DNA of 64,000 nucleotides from PLanc-01 sp034678485 (GTDB taxonomy: Bacteria > Planctomycetota > Phycisphaerae > Sedimentisphaerales > Anaerobacaceae). The translations under genes were made by a program, and so were the position numbers. The notes beneath the pieces were generated by a model. That model was not told the DNA's origin. It did no database searches and saw nothing but the letters and a program-made list of their open reading frames with translations. Where the stretch lies: NCBI GenBank assembly GCA_034678485.1, contig JAXDBU010000194.1:1-64000 (forward strand), written 5' to 3'. The first letter of the stretch is position 1. Each line of letters starts with the position of its first letter. Shown one piece after another: positions 7,089 to 15,577 of this stretch.

Positions 7089-8225
7089 TCACGACGTTGG
7101 GTTCAGGGCGTCGCGGATGATCTGGGCTCGCAGGGCATCGCGGTGCGTGGGATCGAGGGTCTGGCCGTAGTTGAGCTGCAGGTGGGCGGGCAGCGTGAGC
7201 ATGAAGAGGCGGTTGACCGTGCGGATGGTCAGCTTGCAGGGTCCGCTGCGGGCGGTGCTGCTGCGCAGGGCGCAGAGGCGCTCGATGGCGGGCGTCGAGG
7301 CGCCCATGTGCTCGTGCATGTTCAGGCCCAGGCGGAGGTGACTGAGCAGGAAGAGCGCTTCCTGCGAGCTGATGAGGTGGGCGTTCTGGAGCAGGGCCAT
7401 GGCTCGCGAGATCTTGTCGTCGAGGAGGTCGGCCTGTTTGGCCAGGAGCTGTTTGCGGGCGGCCTTCTCGTACTCGGTGATCTCCGGGATGATGACGTTT
7501 TCGAAGTCCGAGATGATGCCCTTCTCGCTGACGCCGAGCGAGACCTGGTTGGAGACCTGGTAGAGGTCGCTGGCGGCTTCGGTCCCTTCCCCGAACAGGC
7601 CGCGGACGGCCAAGTTCATGTCCTTGGCGGCCGCGAGGCATTTCTCGATTTGCCCGGTCATTTTCAGGGCCGGCAGGTGCAGCATGACGGAGACGCGAAT
7701 CCCCGTGCCCAGGTTCGTCGGGCACGCGGTGAGATAGCCGAAGCGAGGGCTGAACGCGTACTCGACCTGCTCTTCGATCTGGTCGTCAATCTCGTCAACC
7801 CGCTCCGCACACGCAGCAAGCTGGCACCCGGACTTGAGCACCTGCAACCGGAGTGCGTCCTCCTCGTTCACCATGGCGGTGAAAGACTCGTTCTTGGCGA
7901 TCACGGCGCCTCGTGGGCCGGCGGCCATCGCGTGGTGACGACTGATCAGATGCCGCTCGACCAGAAAGCTGCGCGTGAGATCCGATTCCTTGTCCACGCT
8001 GACGAAGAAGACCTCGCCGCCGAGGTCGAGGGACATCAGGACGGACTTGAGGACATCGAGGATCTCAGCCTTCTCCTCCACGGAGCAATTGCCCAGGAAC
8101 CTGTGTCCCGCGAGGTTGCGGGCCAGGCGAATCCGCGAGGAGACAACGATGTCGGCCAGCGGCCCGGACCCGCTGAACCAGTCGTTGATATCGTGGCTGA
8201 TTTCAGTCATTTCCATAGTCATCAT
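7089..8225 (-). CDS. mcsB: Protein arginine kinase McsB
   Basis: The roughly 378-residue protein belongs to the ATP:guanido phosphotransferase family and phosphorylates arginine residues of proteins; in Firmicutes it marks damaged proteins for ClpCP. Visible motifs are VVSSRIRLARNLAGHRF (nucleotide-binding Args, N-terminal), the catalytic loop ACPTNLGTGIRVSVMLHLP, and RGLFGEGTEAASDLYQVSN. The residues that set McsB apart from creatine and arginine kinases fit the short length and the neighbouring mcsA. Several starts are possible; ATGs lie at 8225, 8222 and 8216 and a TTG at 8243. The gene follows mcsA with a gap of about 60 bases. No ctsR or clpC lies nearby, so regulation probably differs from Bacillus. 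Confidence 0.9.
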   Translation of the reverse strand: MMTMEMTEISHDINDWFSGSGPLADIVVSSRIRLARNLAGHRFLGNCSVEEKAEILDVLKSVLMSLDLGGEVFFVSVDKESDLTRSFLVERHLISRHHAMAAGPRGAVIAKNESFTAMVNEEDALRLQVLKSGCQLAACAERVDEIDDQIEEQVEYAFSPRFGYLTACPTNLGTGIRVSVMLHLPALKMTGQIEKCLAAAKDMNLAVRGLFGEGTEAASDLYQVSNQVSLGVSEKGIISDFENVIIPEITEYEKAARKQLLAKQADLLDDKISRAMALLQNAHLISSQEALFLLSHLRLGLNMHEHMGASTPAIERLCALRSSTARSGPCKLTIRTVNRLFMLTLPAHLQLNYGQTLDPTHRDALRAQIIRDALNPTS

Positions 8226-8288
8226 CCGAGCAGGACGCCCCAAACCCGCCGTGACGCAGAGAACCCCGCGCCGCGGCCTTGCGCCCTC

Positions 8289-8801
8289 TTATCCCTGTGC
8301 CCCGTGCAGTTCCACCTGTTTCATCTTGTCGCGCAGACTGGCGGCCAGCTCGTAGTCCTCGTCCTGCACCGCCTGCTCCAACTGCCGTCGAAGCTGCGAC
8401 AGCTCCACGAACTTCCGCGTATCCTTCGGCGCCTTCGCCGGGACCTTCCCGCAGTGCGTGGATTTCCCGTTGTGCGCCCGCTCGATCAACGGCAGCAGCG
8501 CCTGCTCGAACACCTCGTAGTCCCGCGGGCAGCCGAGCGTGCCCTCCTTGCGGAGCCGGTCCAGCGTGAACCCGCACGTCGGGCATGCCAGGTCCTTCTC
8601 CGACGGCCCGAACATCTCTTCATCCGACGGCTGCACCGCCAGCAGGTGGCTCAGCAGCTCGTTGATCGACATCTGGCTCTGCGACGCCAACCCCTGCTCC
8701 GCCGCACACTGCTCGCATATATGCATTTCGCTCCGCACCCCATCGTTGATCTCGGTCAGATGGATCGTCGCGGTTCGTTTATTACAAATCTGGCATTGCA
8801 T
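8289..8801 (-). CDS. mcsA: McsA-like activator with zinc fingers and UVR motif
   Basis: The 170-residue protein starts with a CxxC pair (MQCQICNKRTATIHL) and a second pair HICEQCAAEQG, then ACPTCGFTLDRL in the middle, consistent with treble-clef zinc fingers. The last 35 residues form a UVR (UvrB/UvrC-type) helical motif (QLEQAVQDEDYELAASLRDK). This matches McsA, which binds and stimulates the arginine kinase McsB. It is the first gene of an mcsA-mcsB operon with a good promoter about 90 bases upstream. Confidence 0.88.
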   Translation of the reverse strand: MQCQICNKRTATIHLTEINDGVRSEMHICEQCAAEQGLASQSQMSINELLSHLLAVQPSDEEMFGPSEKDLACPTCGFTLDRLRKEGTLGCPRDYEVFEQALLPLIERAHNGKSTHCGKVPAKAPKDTRKFVELSQLRRQLEQAVQDEDYELAASLRDKMKQVELHGAQG

Positions 8802-8890
8802 AGCGGTCTACTTCAATCCACACCCTTCCGGCGGGAAAGATATGGCCCCCGTCCCGGCCTCGTCGGCCGCCTGACGGTGGAGCCACGAAC

Positions 8891-8919
8891 ATTGTATCGG
8901 CAAAACCACCCCCGTGCAA
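8891..8919 (-). promoter_or_regulatory. Sigma-70-type promoter of mcsA-mcsB
   Basis: On the minus strand TTGCAC (8919-8914) is followed after 17 bases by TACAAT (8896-8891). Each box is close to consensus. The predicted start near 8884 leaves a leader of about 83 bases before the mcsA ATG. No CtsR-type tandem heptad operator was recognised. Confidence 0.55.
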
Positions 8920-9004
8920 CACCCTGCGCGTCACGCATCGTGTCTGGGCAAGTCCTCGGCCATCAGGATCTCAGCACCGAGGTGGGGGTGTGCCGGCCGA
9001 CGAC

Positions 9005-9060
9005 TTCAAACTCCGAAGCGCGAAATCCGAAACAAACACAAAGCACAAACCCCGAATGAC
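9005..9060. repeat. Short dispersed repeat (CGAAATCCGAAAC type)
   Basis: Bases 9008-9045 contain AACTCCGAAGCGCGAAATCC followed by GAAACAAACAC. A related copy is at 20272-20306. Its purine-rich repeated GAAAxCCGAA pattern is not coding. The surrounding 8920-9215 holds no supported gene. Confidence 0.6.
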
Positions 9061-9215
9061 CCGAAGGCTGCCGCACCGCTGTGAGTTCGATAATAACCCC
9101 GCACATCGGCCTGTCCGCCCCGATCCCTCCGCCCGGTCACGATGCGTCCTCCCTTCGGCCCGCACAGGTCTACGTTCCCGCAGGGCCGCCAGTTCCGTGG
9201 ACACACGAACTACCC

Positions 9216-9320
9216 CTGTTCACCACAGAGGTACAGAGCTCGCAGAGAAGAAAGAAGGTGGGAAGGTCGGAGGGCAAGAAGGCGCCCGACGCGCGCACAG
9301 ACGCGGGGGCGCAAAGGACC
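9216..9320. repeat. Inverted copy of the dispersed unit at 5995-6062
   Basis: CACCACAGAGGTACAGAGC, then GAAGGTGGGAAGGTCGGAGG and GGCAAGAAGGC, is the reverse complement of the CCTCCGACCTTCCCACCTTC / CTCTGTGGTGA unit at 5995-6062. The remaining bases to 9760 show no convincing gene. Frames there lack start signals and run through the repeats. Confidence 0.65.
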
Positions 9321-9760
9321 GAGACGAACGGCGAAAGCAAGAACGCTGGGGCTCCACGCCAACCAGAAATCGAAAACCATCGATAGTCCACTCTCGACGG
9401 GTTCTGCGCCCGTGCGACAGCGGTAGCACGCCGTCTACGTTGATTGAGTGGGCAGCCTACCGTCGTATGGCCTGTTTGGAGTTCCGCGTTCACGCGGTCT
9501 TGAGCCGCCTGAAGGCGGAACGCCAAACGGTGTCAACAACCTTCGCCCACCATGTTAAGCAGGCCGGCCCATTGGGCACCCGTTGAATGCTCATTCACCA
9601 ATATAACAACCGCGAGGGCGTTTTGGGTCTGTGAGGCATCACATTCCATCCGGGACTACCCTCGATACCCGTTGCAGCATGGGCAAGATGTTGCACGAAG
9701 GCAATGCGCTCAGGACTCGTCGGCTGCGGTATCGTCAGAAAAAAGATTTCCGGCGGATCC

Positions 9761-9789
9761 TTGACACGGGATCGCGATAAGTGTCTAAT
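9761..9789 (+). promoter_or_regulatory. Strong sigma-70-type promoter of the peptidase/dCTP deaminase operon
   Basis: A perfect TTGACA (9761-9766) is followed after 17 bases by TCTAAT (9784-9789), one mismatch from TATAAT. This is the best promoter match seen in the window. Transcription would begin near 9796 and give an unusually long leader of about 183 bases before the first gene at 9979. Confidence 0.7.
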
Positions 9790-9803
9790 AGGAAAAGGCT
9801 TAG

Positions 9804-9869
9804 GTTATCGGGCGTGCCGCAAGTCCTTTGTCCTTGCCTTTGCACGCCCTCAAGCAGGGTGTTCATAAC
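9804..9869 (+). promoter_or_regulatory. Possible structured mRNA leader
   Basis: Within the leader, GGGCGTGC (9810-9817) can pair with GCACGCCC (9842-9849). An outer stem GTTAT (9804-9808) / ATAAC (9865-9869) could close the structure. It does not match a riboswitch class I know and is not followed by a U-run, so it is not a simple terminator. It may affect translation or stability of the operon mRNA. Confidence 0.35.
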
Positions 9870-9978
9870 GGACGATAGATACTGGGAACAGGCGCACATT
9901 TTCGGGCCCGGTGACGTATCTGAGAAGGGGAGAGATCACGGTCGAAGGGGATTAGACTTGACGGGAAGGGATCCGCTC

Positions 9979-10452
9979 ATGGCAGATTTACTTCAGACAG
10001 CACGTTTGTTTGAAGTCGGCACCAGACTACAGACCGCTTCGAGCAATCTCATGAGCATCGCTGAGGGTAATCAGCCCGACGCAGGCGCGCTGAAATGGGC
10101 TGGGGAATTCTTGTCTCAGGTAGACTGGACTTCTGGCATAGGTTCGCAGGCTGGCGTCGATGGAGCGTTGACAGCCGCGGCAGCCAATACTCGCCCGAAG
10201 TTCTTCGCCGCGCTGCTGAGAATCCAAGGTGATTTCCAGAGAGCGGGAATCGACTCCGATGAACGTGTGTACGGGTTTCTTAAAGACGTTTACACGTGCT
10301 TAGAGTCGGGAGGCACCAAGAAGAGCACTCTGAGATCAGAGCACCTGCGATTAGCTGGGGAACTCCTCCATGTTCTTTCCCGAAGCATCATGGTGGACCT
10401 GTCCAACAATGGCCTGCCCAGACGCGAGCCTATCTTCTCAATTGGAGAATAG
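9979..10452 (+). CDS. Unknown 157-aa protein, first gene of the peptidase/dCTP deaminase operon
   Basis: I do not recognise the family. The protein is soluble and mostly helical (ADLLQTARLFEVGTRLQTAS near the start; RIQGDFQRAGIDSDERVYGF in the second half), with no signal peptide, metal motif or membrane segment. The ATG at 9979 is preferred because GGAAGGG lies 8 bases upstream; the open frame extends back to 9781 but the added part looks non-coding. It is separated from the HELGH peptidase gene by only 5 bases and lies behind the operon's promoter. A role as sensor, adaptor or protease substrate of the operon is plausible but not shown. Confidence 0.7.
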   Translation: MADLLQTARLFEVGTRLQTASSNLMSIAEGNQPDAGALKWAGEFLSQVDWTSGIGSQAGVDGALTAAAANTRPKFFAALLRIQGDFQRAGIDSDERVYGFLKDVYTCLESGGTKKSTLRSEHLRLAGELLHVLSRSIMVDLSNNGLPRREPIFSIGE

Positions 10453-10457
10453 AGCCC

Positions 10458-11933
10458 ATGAGTGGAGAGGAACCCCCTGATTGGTCAGAAGAACGGTGGC
10501 GACGTGACGTCCTATGTCGACAATTACACATACGGTGTAGCACAGTAGGAAACTTAGCCCAGAACCTCAAGTATGGAGGGGGGTTCCCGTCGAGGACGCC
10601 AGAAATGCTCTGCGACCTCATAGGACACAGCGTAGATCTTATTGCACAGCACATCGATGAAACACCTCCTGATCGTTTAGCATATGTTAACCTGTTCCTC
10701 TGCTTCGTTGCCGAGCATCTCAGGTTTGTGGAGCGGTCCCGCGTGGCGCACACTCCTTGGTCTATGATCCAGGCAACGGAACAGTTTCTAGCGAGACAAG
10801 TCGGCACAAACAGCCATTTCATCCTGCGTCCCCAATGGTCGTGCAACTACAGCCTCTCTGGGGAATTCGTTGAGTACCATCGCACCATCATTGGCAGTAT
10901 GCCATGGATTCCTTCCACAGCATGGGAGGAAGGGCTACGCGAGTTGGAGTTGAATGGGCAGAAAATCTACTGCATTGCCTTTCCCAGGATAGAACGCCTC
11001 AACGCCCTGCTTCATGCCAATTGGGGACATGAACTGGGACATATCATCGCAGCACATTGGATACAGGATAATCTCGGACGGTTATGGGCGGGCGAGGAAG
11101 CTGGAATAAAAGCAAGAATGCAGAAAGCGGTTGAAGAGCGTTTTCCCCAGGTTCCAGATCAGGCCCTATTCAGACAGGTAGTTGTCGACCGGTACGTCTC
11201 CGATTTGGCAAGCACCGCGGAGAAGGCTACCCGTCAGGGCCTTACTGAGTTGATCTGTGATGCGGTAGGCGTTCACTTGTACGGCCCCGCTGCCCTTGCT
11301 GCCTCACTCGAATTCAGTGCCGGACTCTCGTTGGACGAGAGCCCGACAGACTGTGGCATGTATCCCCCGTGGCGGTATCGCCTACGCCTCATGTTCGACG
11401 CCTGTGAGAATGATCTTGTGAAACAGACAGTGAAATTTGGCGGCAGAGAGCTAGCTTACCCAAGACCGATCATGGATGCGTTCTGCAAATGGGTAGGAGA
11501 CGCCAAACACTTAGCTGCAGAGAAATCGGACTGCACGGTACTTAATCAGGACACAGCGGTCCGAGAAGCATATGACCTAATTGATAAGAAATGGAAGGAC
11601 ATCCGTGCGGAGGCACTCGCTATACTCCCTGGCCAATCCCAGAGCCCATACCGTCTAACGGAACGGATCGCGACGATTGAGGACCTCGTTGGCAAACTGG
11701 AGCGTGACGTTCCTCCAAGCGAGGTGGGGATCTGGCCTGACACTTCGACGGCATTCTTCGAAGACATTATCAATGCTGCTTGGGTCTTCAAGGTAAAGAA
11801 ACTGGCACAGGACAATGACTGGGCCTGCACGGAGAACGTCGAGAGGCTCTACCGGCTGGTCTTGAAAGCAATCGAAGCCAGCTTTGTTCAGTCCGCGTTT
11901 GGCCCTGGATTGGCCCGATTGGACAAGACATGA
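10458..11933 (+). CDS. Putative HExxH zinc metallopeptidase (491 aa), unknown family
   Basis: The protein carries a clear zincin signature, ANWGHELGHIIAAHW, with His191, Glu192 and His195. It is followed about 70 residues later by LTELICDAVGVHLYG, where Glu264 is the likely third zinc ligand and Asp268 a helper, as in gluzincins. The region between holds a variable insertion. There is no signal peptide, so it acts in the cytoplasm. The C-terminal 200 residues are unassigned and helical. The start at 10458 follows the upstream gene by 5 bases, and the last 4 bases overlap the dCTP deaminase-like gene (ATGA), so the three proteins are probably made together. Cytoplasmic zincins in defence or stress loci often cleave a regulator. 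Here the target is unknown. Confidence 0.8.
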   Translation: MSGEEPPDWSEERWRRDVLCRQLHIRCSTVGNLAQNLKYGGGFPSRTPEMLCDLIGHSVDLIAQHIDETPPDRLAYVNLFLCFVAEHLRFVERSRVAHTPWSMIQATEQFLARQVGTNSHFILRPQWSCNYSLSGEFVEYHRTIIGSMPWIPSTAWEEGLRELELNGQKIYCIAFPRIERLNALLHANWGHELGHIIAAHWIQDNLGRLWAGEEAGIKARMQKAVEERFPQVPDQALFRQVVVDRYVSDLASTAEKATRQGLTELICDAVGVHLYGPAALAASLEFSAGLSLDESPTDCGMYPPWRYRLRLMFDACENDLVKQTVKFGGRELAYPRPIMDAFCKWVGDAKHLAAEKSDCTVLNQDTAVREAYDLIDKKWKDIRAEALAILPGQSQSPYRLTERIATIEDLVGKLERDVPPSEVGIWPDTSTAFFEDIINAAWVFKVKKLAQDNDWACTENVERLYRLVLKAIEASFVQSAFGPGLARLDKT

Positions 11934-12559
11934 GTACGATCACACGACGGGAGATAGAGAATCGGCTGAAGCAGACGGACATCAACGGGTTGGTCATTAC
12001 GCCTGTTCTGTCGCGCAGACAGATTGGTGATGCCTCTGTGGACGTGCGTCTGGGAAATCAGTTTATCATTTTCCGTATGCACACGTGTGGTGTCTTCAAG
12101 CCTTATACGACACCTCTTGGCGAACTGCATTCCATGCAAGAAAGACACGTTGTGCGTTTTGGTGATCCTTTCGTTCTCCACCCCGGAACACTGGCTCTTG
12201 GTTCCACCTTCGAGTATATCTGTTTGCCGCCCGACCTTGAGGCCCAAGTGGAGGGCCGTTCGTCTTGGGCACGAGTGGGCCTGCAGATTGCCACGGCCAC
12301 TTCGGTTGAGCCAGGTTTCAAAGGGGTATTGACCCTCGAACTATCAAACGTGGGCACAATTCCCATACAGTTGTACCCGGGTGTGCGTATTGCGCAATTG
12401 TTCTTCCGTGAAGCCAACCCCCCTGCAACAAACGCCTATGGAGGTCGGAGGAAGTACAAGTGCGCGATCGGACCGGAATTCTGCCGCATCGGCAGCGACC
12501 CAGATGGGTCGGTGTTCGCAGAACCAATCGCTCCAGACAGTGCCAGCGGAACCGCATAG
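11930..12559 (+). CDS. dCTP deaminase-like protein
   Basis: The 209-residue protein has the dUTPase/dCTP deaminase fold: SRRQIGDASVDVRLGNQFI near residues 28-46, EGRSSWARVGL at 109-118, then PGFKGVLTLELSN with Glu137 in the place of the catalytic Glu of Dcd, and LYPGVRIAQLFF. This pattern supports deamination of dCTP to dUTP. The housekeeping enzyme is usually somewhat shorter, and this one has extra residues at the C-terminus. Its placement behind an intracellular metallopeptidase, instead of with nucleotide metabolism genes, together with the established role of some dCTP deaminases in phage defence by nucleotide depletion, makes a defence role likely. That is inference. Overlap with the peptidase gene indicates tight coupling. 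Confidence 0.82.
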   Translation: MSTITRREIENRLKQTDINGLVITPVLSRRQIGDASVDVRLGNQFIIFRMHTCGVFKPYTTPLGELHSMQERHVVRFGDPFVLHPGTLALGSTFEYICLPPDLEAQVEGRSSWARVGLQIATATSVEPGFKGVLTLELSNVGTIPIQLYPGVRIAQLFFREANPPATNAYGGRRKYKCAIGPEFCRIGSDPDGSVFAEPIAPDSASGTA

Positions 12560-12575
12560 TCACACAGAGATTTGA

Positions 12576-13130
12576 CTATTGCAGGGAGATCGTGGCGAGC
12601 TGCTGCGAGGAGAGGGTTTGGATGGTCAGGTCGCCGAACACGACCCTGTGGTGACCCTTCGATTCCGCCCACGACAGAAGCACTTTGCCCGTATCCTGCC
12701 GGCCGACGGCGTCGCCGTGATACTGCACGTCTCGCTTCTCTCTGTTGAGCTTGTCGTAGAAGGCGCTGGCAAAGAAGATGTCCAAGAGCATCTGCTTCTT
12801 CCTGTTCTCCGACAAGTCCGGGATCGACGAGCCGAGTCGCTCGGTGTCCACCTGCTTCAGCGTGCTCTTGGTCTCCAGGTTGGTTGGGTAGCGCCCGCCG
12901 GACAGGTCCGCGAAGGTGCGCAGGCCCAGGATCAAATCCTTCTCGCTGAGCCGAAGCATCCGGATGACCAGGTTACGCTTGGAGGGAGGGATCTTGGGTC
13001 CGGCCTCGACGGCCTGGTCAATCGCCTGGTTGACCTCGTCCGGCTCTTGGGACACAGTTTTCGACCGGCAGCCCGCCGTCGCAAAGACTCCCAGCGACGC
13101 TACGGCACATACGATGATCACGATCTTCAT
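12576..13130 (-). CDS. Secreted lipoprotein with the RVVFGDL C-terminal motif
   Basis: The 184-residue protein has a lipoprotein signal (MKIVIIVCAVASLGVFATAGC, cysteine at 20). I chose the ATG at 13130, which has GAGG upstream and an exact signal-peptide start. The body is helical and mentions a PPSKRNLVIRMLRLSE segment. The end, HRVVFGDLTIQTLSSQQLATI, matches the ends of the larger proteins at 18439, 24694 and 26135. The lipoprotein is the last gene of a sigma/anti-sigma unit and converges with the dCTP deaminase-like gene, 16 bases away. Function unknown; likely an envelope sensor or partner of the anti-sigma protein. Confidence 0.75.
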   Translation of the reverse strand: MKIVIIVCAVASLGVFATAGCRSKTVSQEPDEVNQAIDQAVEAGPKIPPSKRNLVIRMLRLSEKDLILGLRTFADLSGGRYPTNLETKSTLKQVDTERLGSSIPDLSENRKKQMLLDIFFASAFYDKLNREKRDVQYHGDAVGRQDTGKVLLSWAESKGHHRVVFGDLTIQTLSSQQLATISLQ

Positions 13131-13257
13131 GAAGCACCTCGGACCTGCAGAATCTGTGCGCGGATGGTTGTGTGCCTGCGCTACCTGTCCTCGGTGGGCG
13201 GCGCAGGCACTTCTCGGTGGTTTTGGATATCCCGATTCTCGCGGGTGAGTTCGGTTC

Positions 13258-14907
13258 TCAAGGCTGTGCCTGTTGCCCATTTCCTGCGTGGCTCTTCAGG
13301 TATTCGGCCGCGGGGGCGAGACTGTCCACGAGACGGTGCAGCTCTTCGTCCGTCACCGGGCCGTTGATCGCCAGGGCCGGGAGGGTTCCCGCGGGCGATT
13401 CGAGGATGTAGCCGACGCGATCCTCGGAGGGCGGGTCTTTGACGACGTATTGGGCGCTTTGCAGCAGGATTCCGGAGTACCACTTCTGCGGCCCGCCGCC
13501 ATGGACTTTGAACCCGTTGGGCGAGGTGTAGACGACCTGGCCCTGCTTCACGAACCCGCCGGACAGGCGGTTGTAGGTCGGCGACTGCACCAGGACCAAG
13601 TGCCGCCCATCCTCGGCGCGGGCGGCCATGATGAACATCCGCGTGCCGGGACTGGCGGGGTCGATGCAGTCGATGATCTCCATCTCGCCGATCCACGCGG
13701 GCTTGGCCGAGAAGACGTAGGTCTCGAATGTCGCCCGCTCCACCATGTGCTGGACGGACACGCCCTGCACGACCATGTCCGGCGTGATCGACACCTGCTG
13801 GCTTGCCTGGGCGACCGTCCCCTCGAGCTCGCTCAGGTTCCAGGCGACGCCCGGCGACTGGGCCGGCTCCGTCAAGACCCGGCGGATCAACAACTGCGAC
13901 CGGCCCTGCAGGACGAACTCCTTCTCGGCAATCGTCGAATCCTCGTCGCGCACCTTGAAGAGCCAGTAGCCCTGCAGTCGCCCGTCCGGGTCGGGCATGC
14001 CCACCGTGTAGACGTGGGCGGGCTCGCCGTCAGCGAGAGTGCTTTCCTTCACGCCCTGGACCATCGAGTCATCCTGGGACAGGGAGGTCGCCAGGCCGGC
14101 GGCAAGGCCGAGATACTCGGCGGGGCTCTGCGGCGGCTTGAACGCTGCCGCTGCGGCCTGTCGGTTCACTTGGACGACTCCACCGGAGGCGACGTTCATA
14201 TCACAAACGAACTGCCCGTCGTAGGAATTTGCGAAGACGACGGAATCGCCCGTCTTCAGAATCCTGCTGAAGTGCCCCGTCGCAGGATCGTACCAGGAGT
14301 GATCGGTCACGACGTAGGATTCGGAGGCGGTGGCGAACTTCAGTTGGTTGAGCCGCAAGCCGCCGTCCGCCTTCATCGAGCACATCGGCAGCCAGACGAA
14401 ACCCATCCCCACGCCGGCGCCCGCCTGCACGATGATCTCGTTCTGGATGTGAATGATCTCGGTTCCAACAAAGAGCCCTTCCTCCGCGGCGCAAGCCTTC
14501 GCCAGCAGGCTGTAGCCGCCATCATTCGCAGAGGGAAGCGTGGACAAACCGAAGAACGCGACGGCGATCACCGCAGCCGCCGCCAGAGCGAGTTTCACAA
14601 TCGAGCTTGTCATGGTTCTGCTCCCTGTCAAGACCCGTCGAATGCTGGGCCGGGTCGTTGTGTCTGATTCCTTCTCTTTGCCTGCCGCGGCAGACAGGCC
14701 ATCGCGAGCCGACTCGTGCAGCAACTCATCCGCCGACAGGCCCTTGCGACGGGCGGCGCAATCGAGCAACTGCTCGATTTGCACCAGCTCGGCTCGGCAC
14801 AGATCGCACCCACTCACATGGGCACGGACCTCGCATCCCTCCCGCTCGGACAACTCCCCAAGCGCCAGGCTCACAAGGCGGTCTTTCATGGACTCATGGT
14901 TCTTCAT
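13258..14907 (-). CDS. Membrane anti-sigma factor with zinc finger and large extracytoplasmic domain
   Basis: The 549-residue protein begins with a zf-HC2 anti-sigma domain; HVSGCDLC places His30, Cys34 and Cys37 in the usual HxxxCxxC arrangement. A membrane segment follows at about residues 102-120 (IVKLALAAAAVIAVAFFG). The remaining 420 residues would lie outside the cytoplasm and contain beta-rich sequence similar in style to LolA-type sensors. The gene starts 16 bases after the sigma factor gene. Such anti-sigmas bind and hold the ECF factor until a signal reaches the outer domain. The ligand cannot be inferred. Confidence 0.85.
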   Translation of the reverse strand: MKNHESMKDRLVSLALGELSEREGCEVRAHVSGCDLCRAELVQIEQLLDCAARRKGLSADELLHESARDGLSAAAGKEKESDTTTRPSIRRVLTGSRTMTSSIVKLALAAAAVIAVAFFGLSTLPSANDGGYSLLAKACAAEEGLFVGTEIIHIQNEIIVQAGAGVGMGFVWLPMCSMKADGGLRLNQLKFATASESYVVTDHSWYDPATGHFSRILKTGDSVVFANSYDGQFVCDMNVASGGVVQVNRQAAAAAFKPPQSPAEYLGLAAGLATSLSQDDSMVQGVKESTLADGEPAHVYTVGMPDPDGRLQGYWLFKVRDEDSTIAEKEFVLQGRSQLLIRRVLTEPAQSPGVAWNLSELEGTVAQASQQVSITPDMVVQGVSVQHMVERATFETYVFSAKPAWIGEMEIIDCIDPASPGTRMFIMAARAEDGRHLVLVQSPTYNRLSGGFVKQGQVVYTSPNGFKVHGGGPQKWYSGILLQSAQYVVKDPPSEDRVGYILESPAGTLPALAINGPVTDEELHRLVDSLAPAAEYLKSHAGNGQQAQP

Positions 14908-14923
14908 GATTCACCTGTCGGAT

Positions 14924-15421
14924 TCAACTGCGGTAGTCGCTCATCGCACGAGCCAGCTCCTTGACGGCCCGGTGCAACGACACGCGAACGCTGTTCCGCG
15001 AACAACCCAGGATCCCGGCGATCGCGCCGTGGTCCAAGCCCTCGATTCGCGAGAGGATGAACACCTCGGCCTGCTGCCTCGGCAGCTTGGCCAGGGACTC
15101 CGTGAGCCTTTGCTGGAGCTCATCGAGTCGCAGACCCGCGTCGGGATTCGCTCCGACGCCCGGAAGGTCGCACTCCTCAACGGACGCGGGCACCGGCCGC
15201 CTGGCCCGGGCCAGTTCCAGTGCCTTCCGCACGGTCACCCGGTACAAGTATGCGCCCCAGTTCGTGGAGCTGTCGTATCGGTCCCACCGCCGCCAGATGG
15301 CCAGAAGGACCTCCTGATAGACGTCCTTCGCCAAGTCCGCATCGCGCAGGACCCGCAAGGCGACGTTCAGCACGTCCCGCCCGTGGGTGTTCACCAGTTC
15401 TTCAAATCGACTGTCGGACAA
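14924..15421 (-). CDS. ECF RNA polymerase sigma factor
   Basis: The 165-residue protein has region 2 (DLAKDVYQEVLLAIWRRWD) and region 4 (LPRQQAEVFILSRIEGLDHG, then GCSRNSVRVSLHRAVKEL). This is the normal length and composition of a short ECF sigma. It is followed by its membrane anti-sigma gene on the same strand and so probably autoregulates the unit. No -35/-10 pair of an ECF type could be assigned. Confidence 0.9.
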   Translation of the reverse strand: MSDSRFEELVNTHGRDVLNVALRVLRDADLAKDVYQEVLLAIWRRWDRYDSSTNWGAYLYRVTVRKALELARARRPVPASVEECDLPGVGANPDAGLRLDELQQRLTESLAKLPRQQAEVFILSRIEGLDHGAIAGILGCSRNSVRVSLHRAVKELARAMSDYRS

Positions 15422-15577
15422 CTCTGGACCGCCTTAACAAACGATTCCTCGAATTCAAGGCCCGGCTGCGCAGCCGTGAGATCTCTACCTCCATAGAGGG
15501 CCCGCCCGTGCGAGCATTACGGAAAAAAACTGTCGTCTCACATTCTACCGATCGCAGCGCTGCCGGCGCAGCAAAAA

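Noticed and set aside
7143..9059. Long plus-strand frame (638 codons) opposite mcsB and mcsA
   Set aside because: It lies antisense to two genes with clear motifs, has no RBS and a composition typical of high-GC shadow frames.
8990..9586. 198-codon frame in the mcsA-peptidase gap
   Set aside because: It crosses two dispersed repeats and lacks an RBS and any domain.
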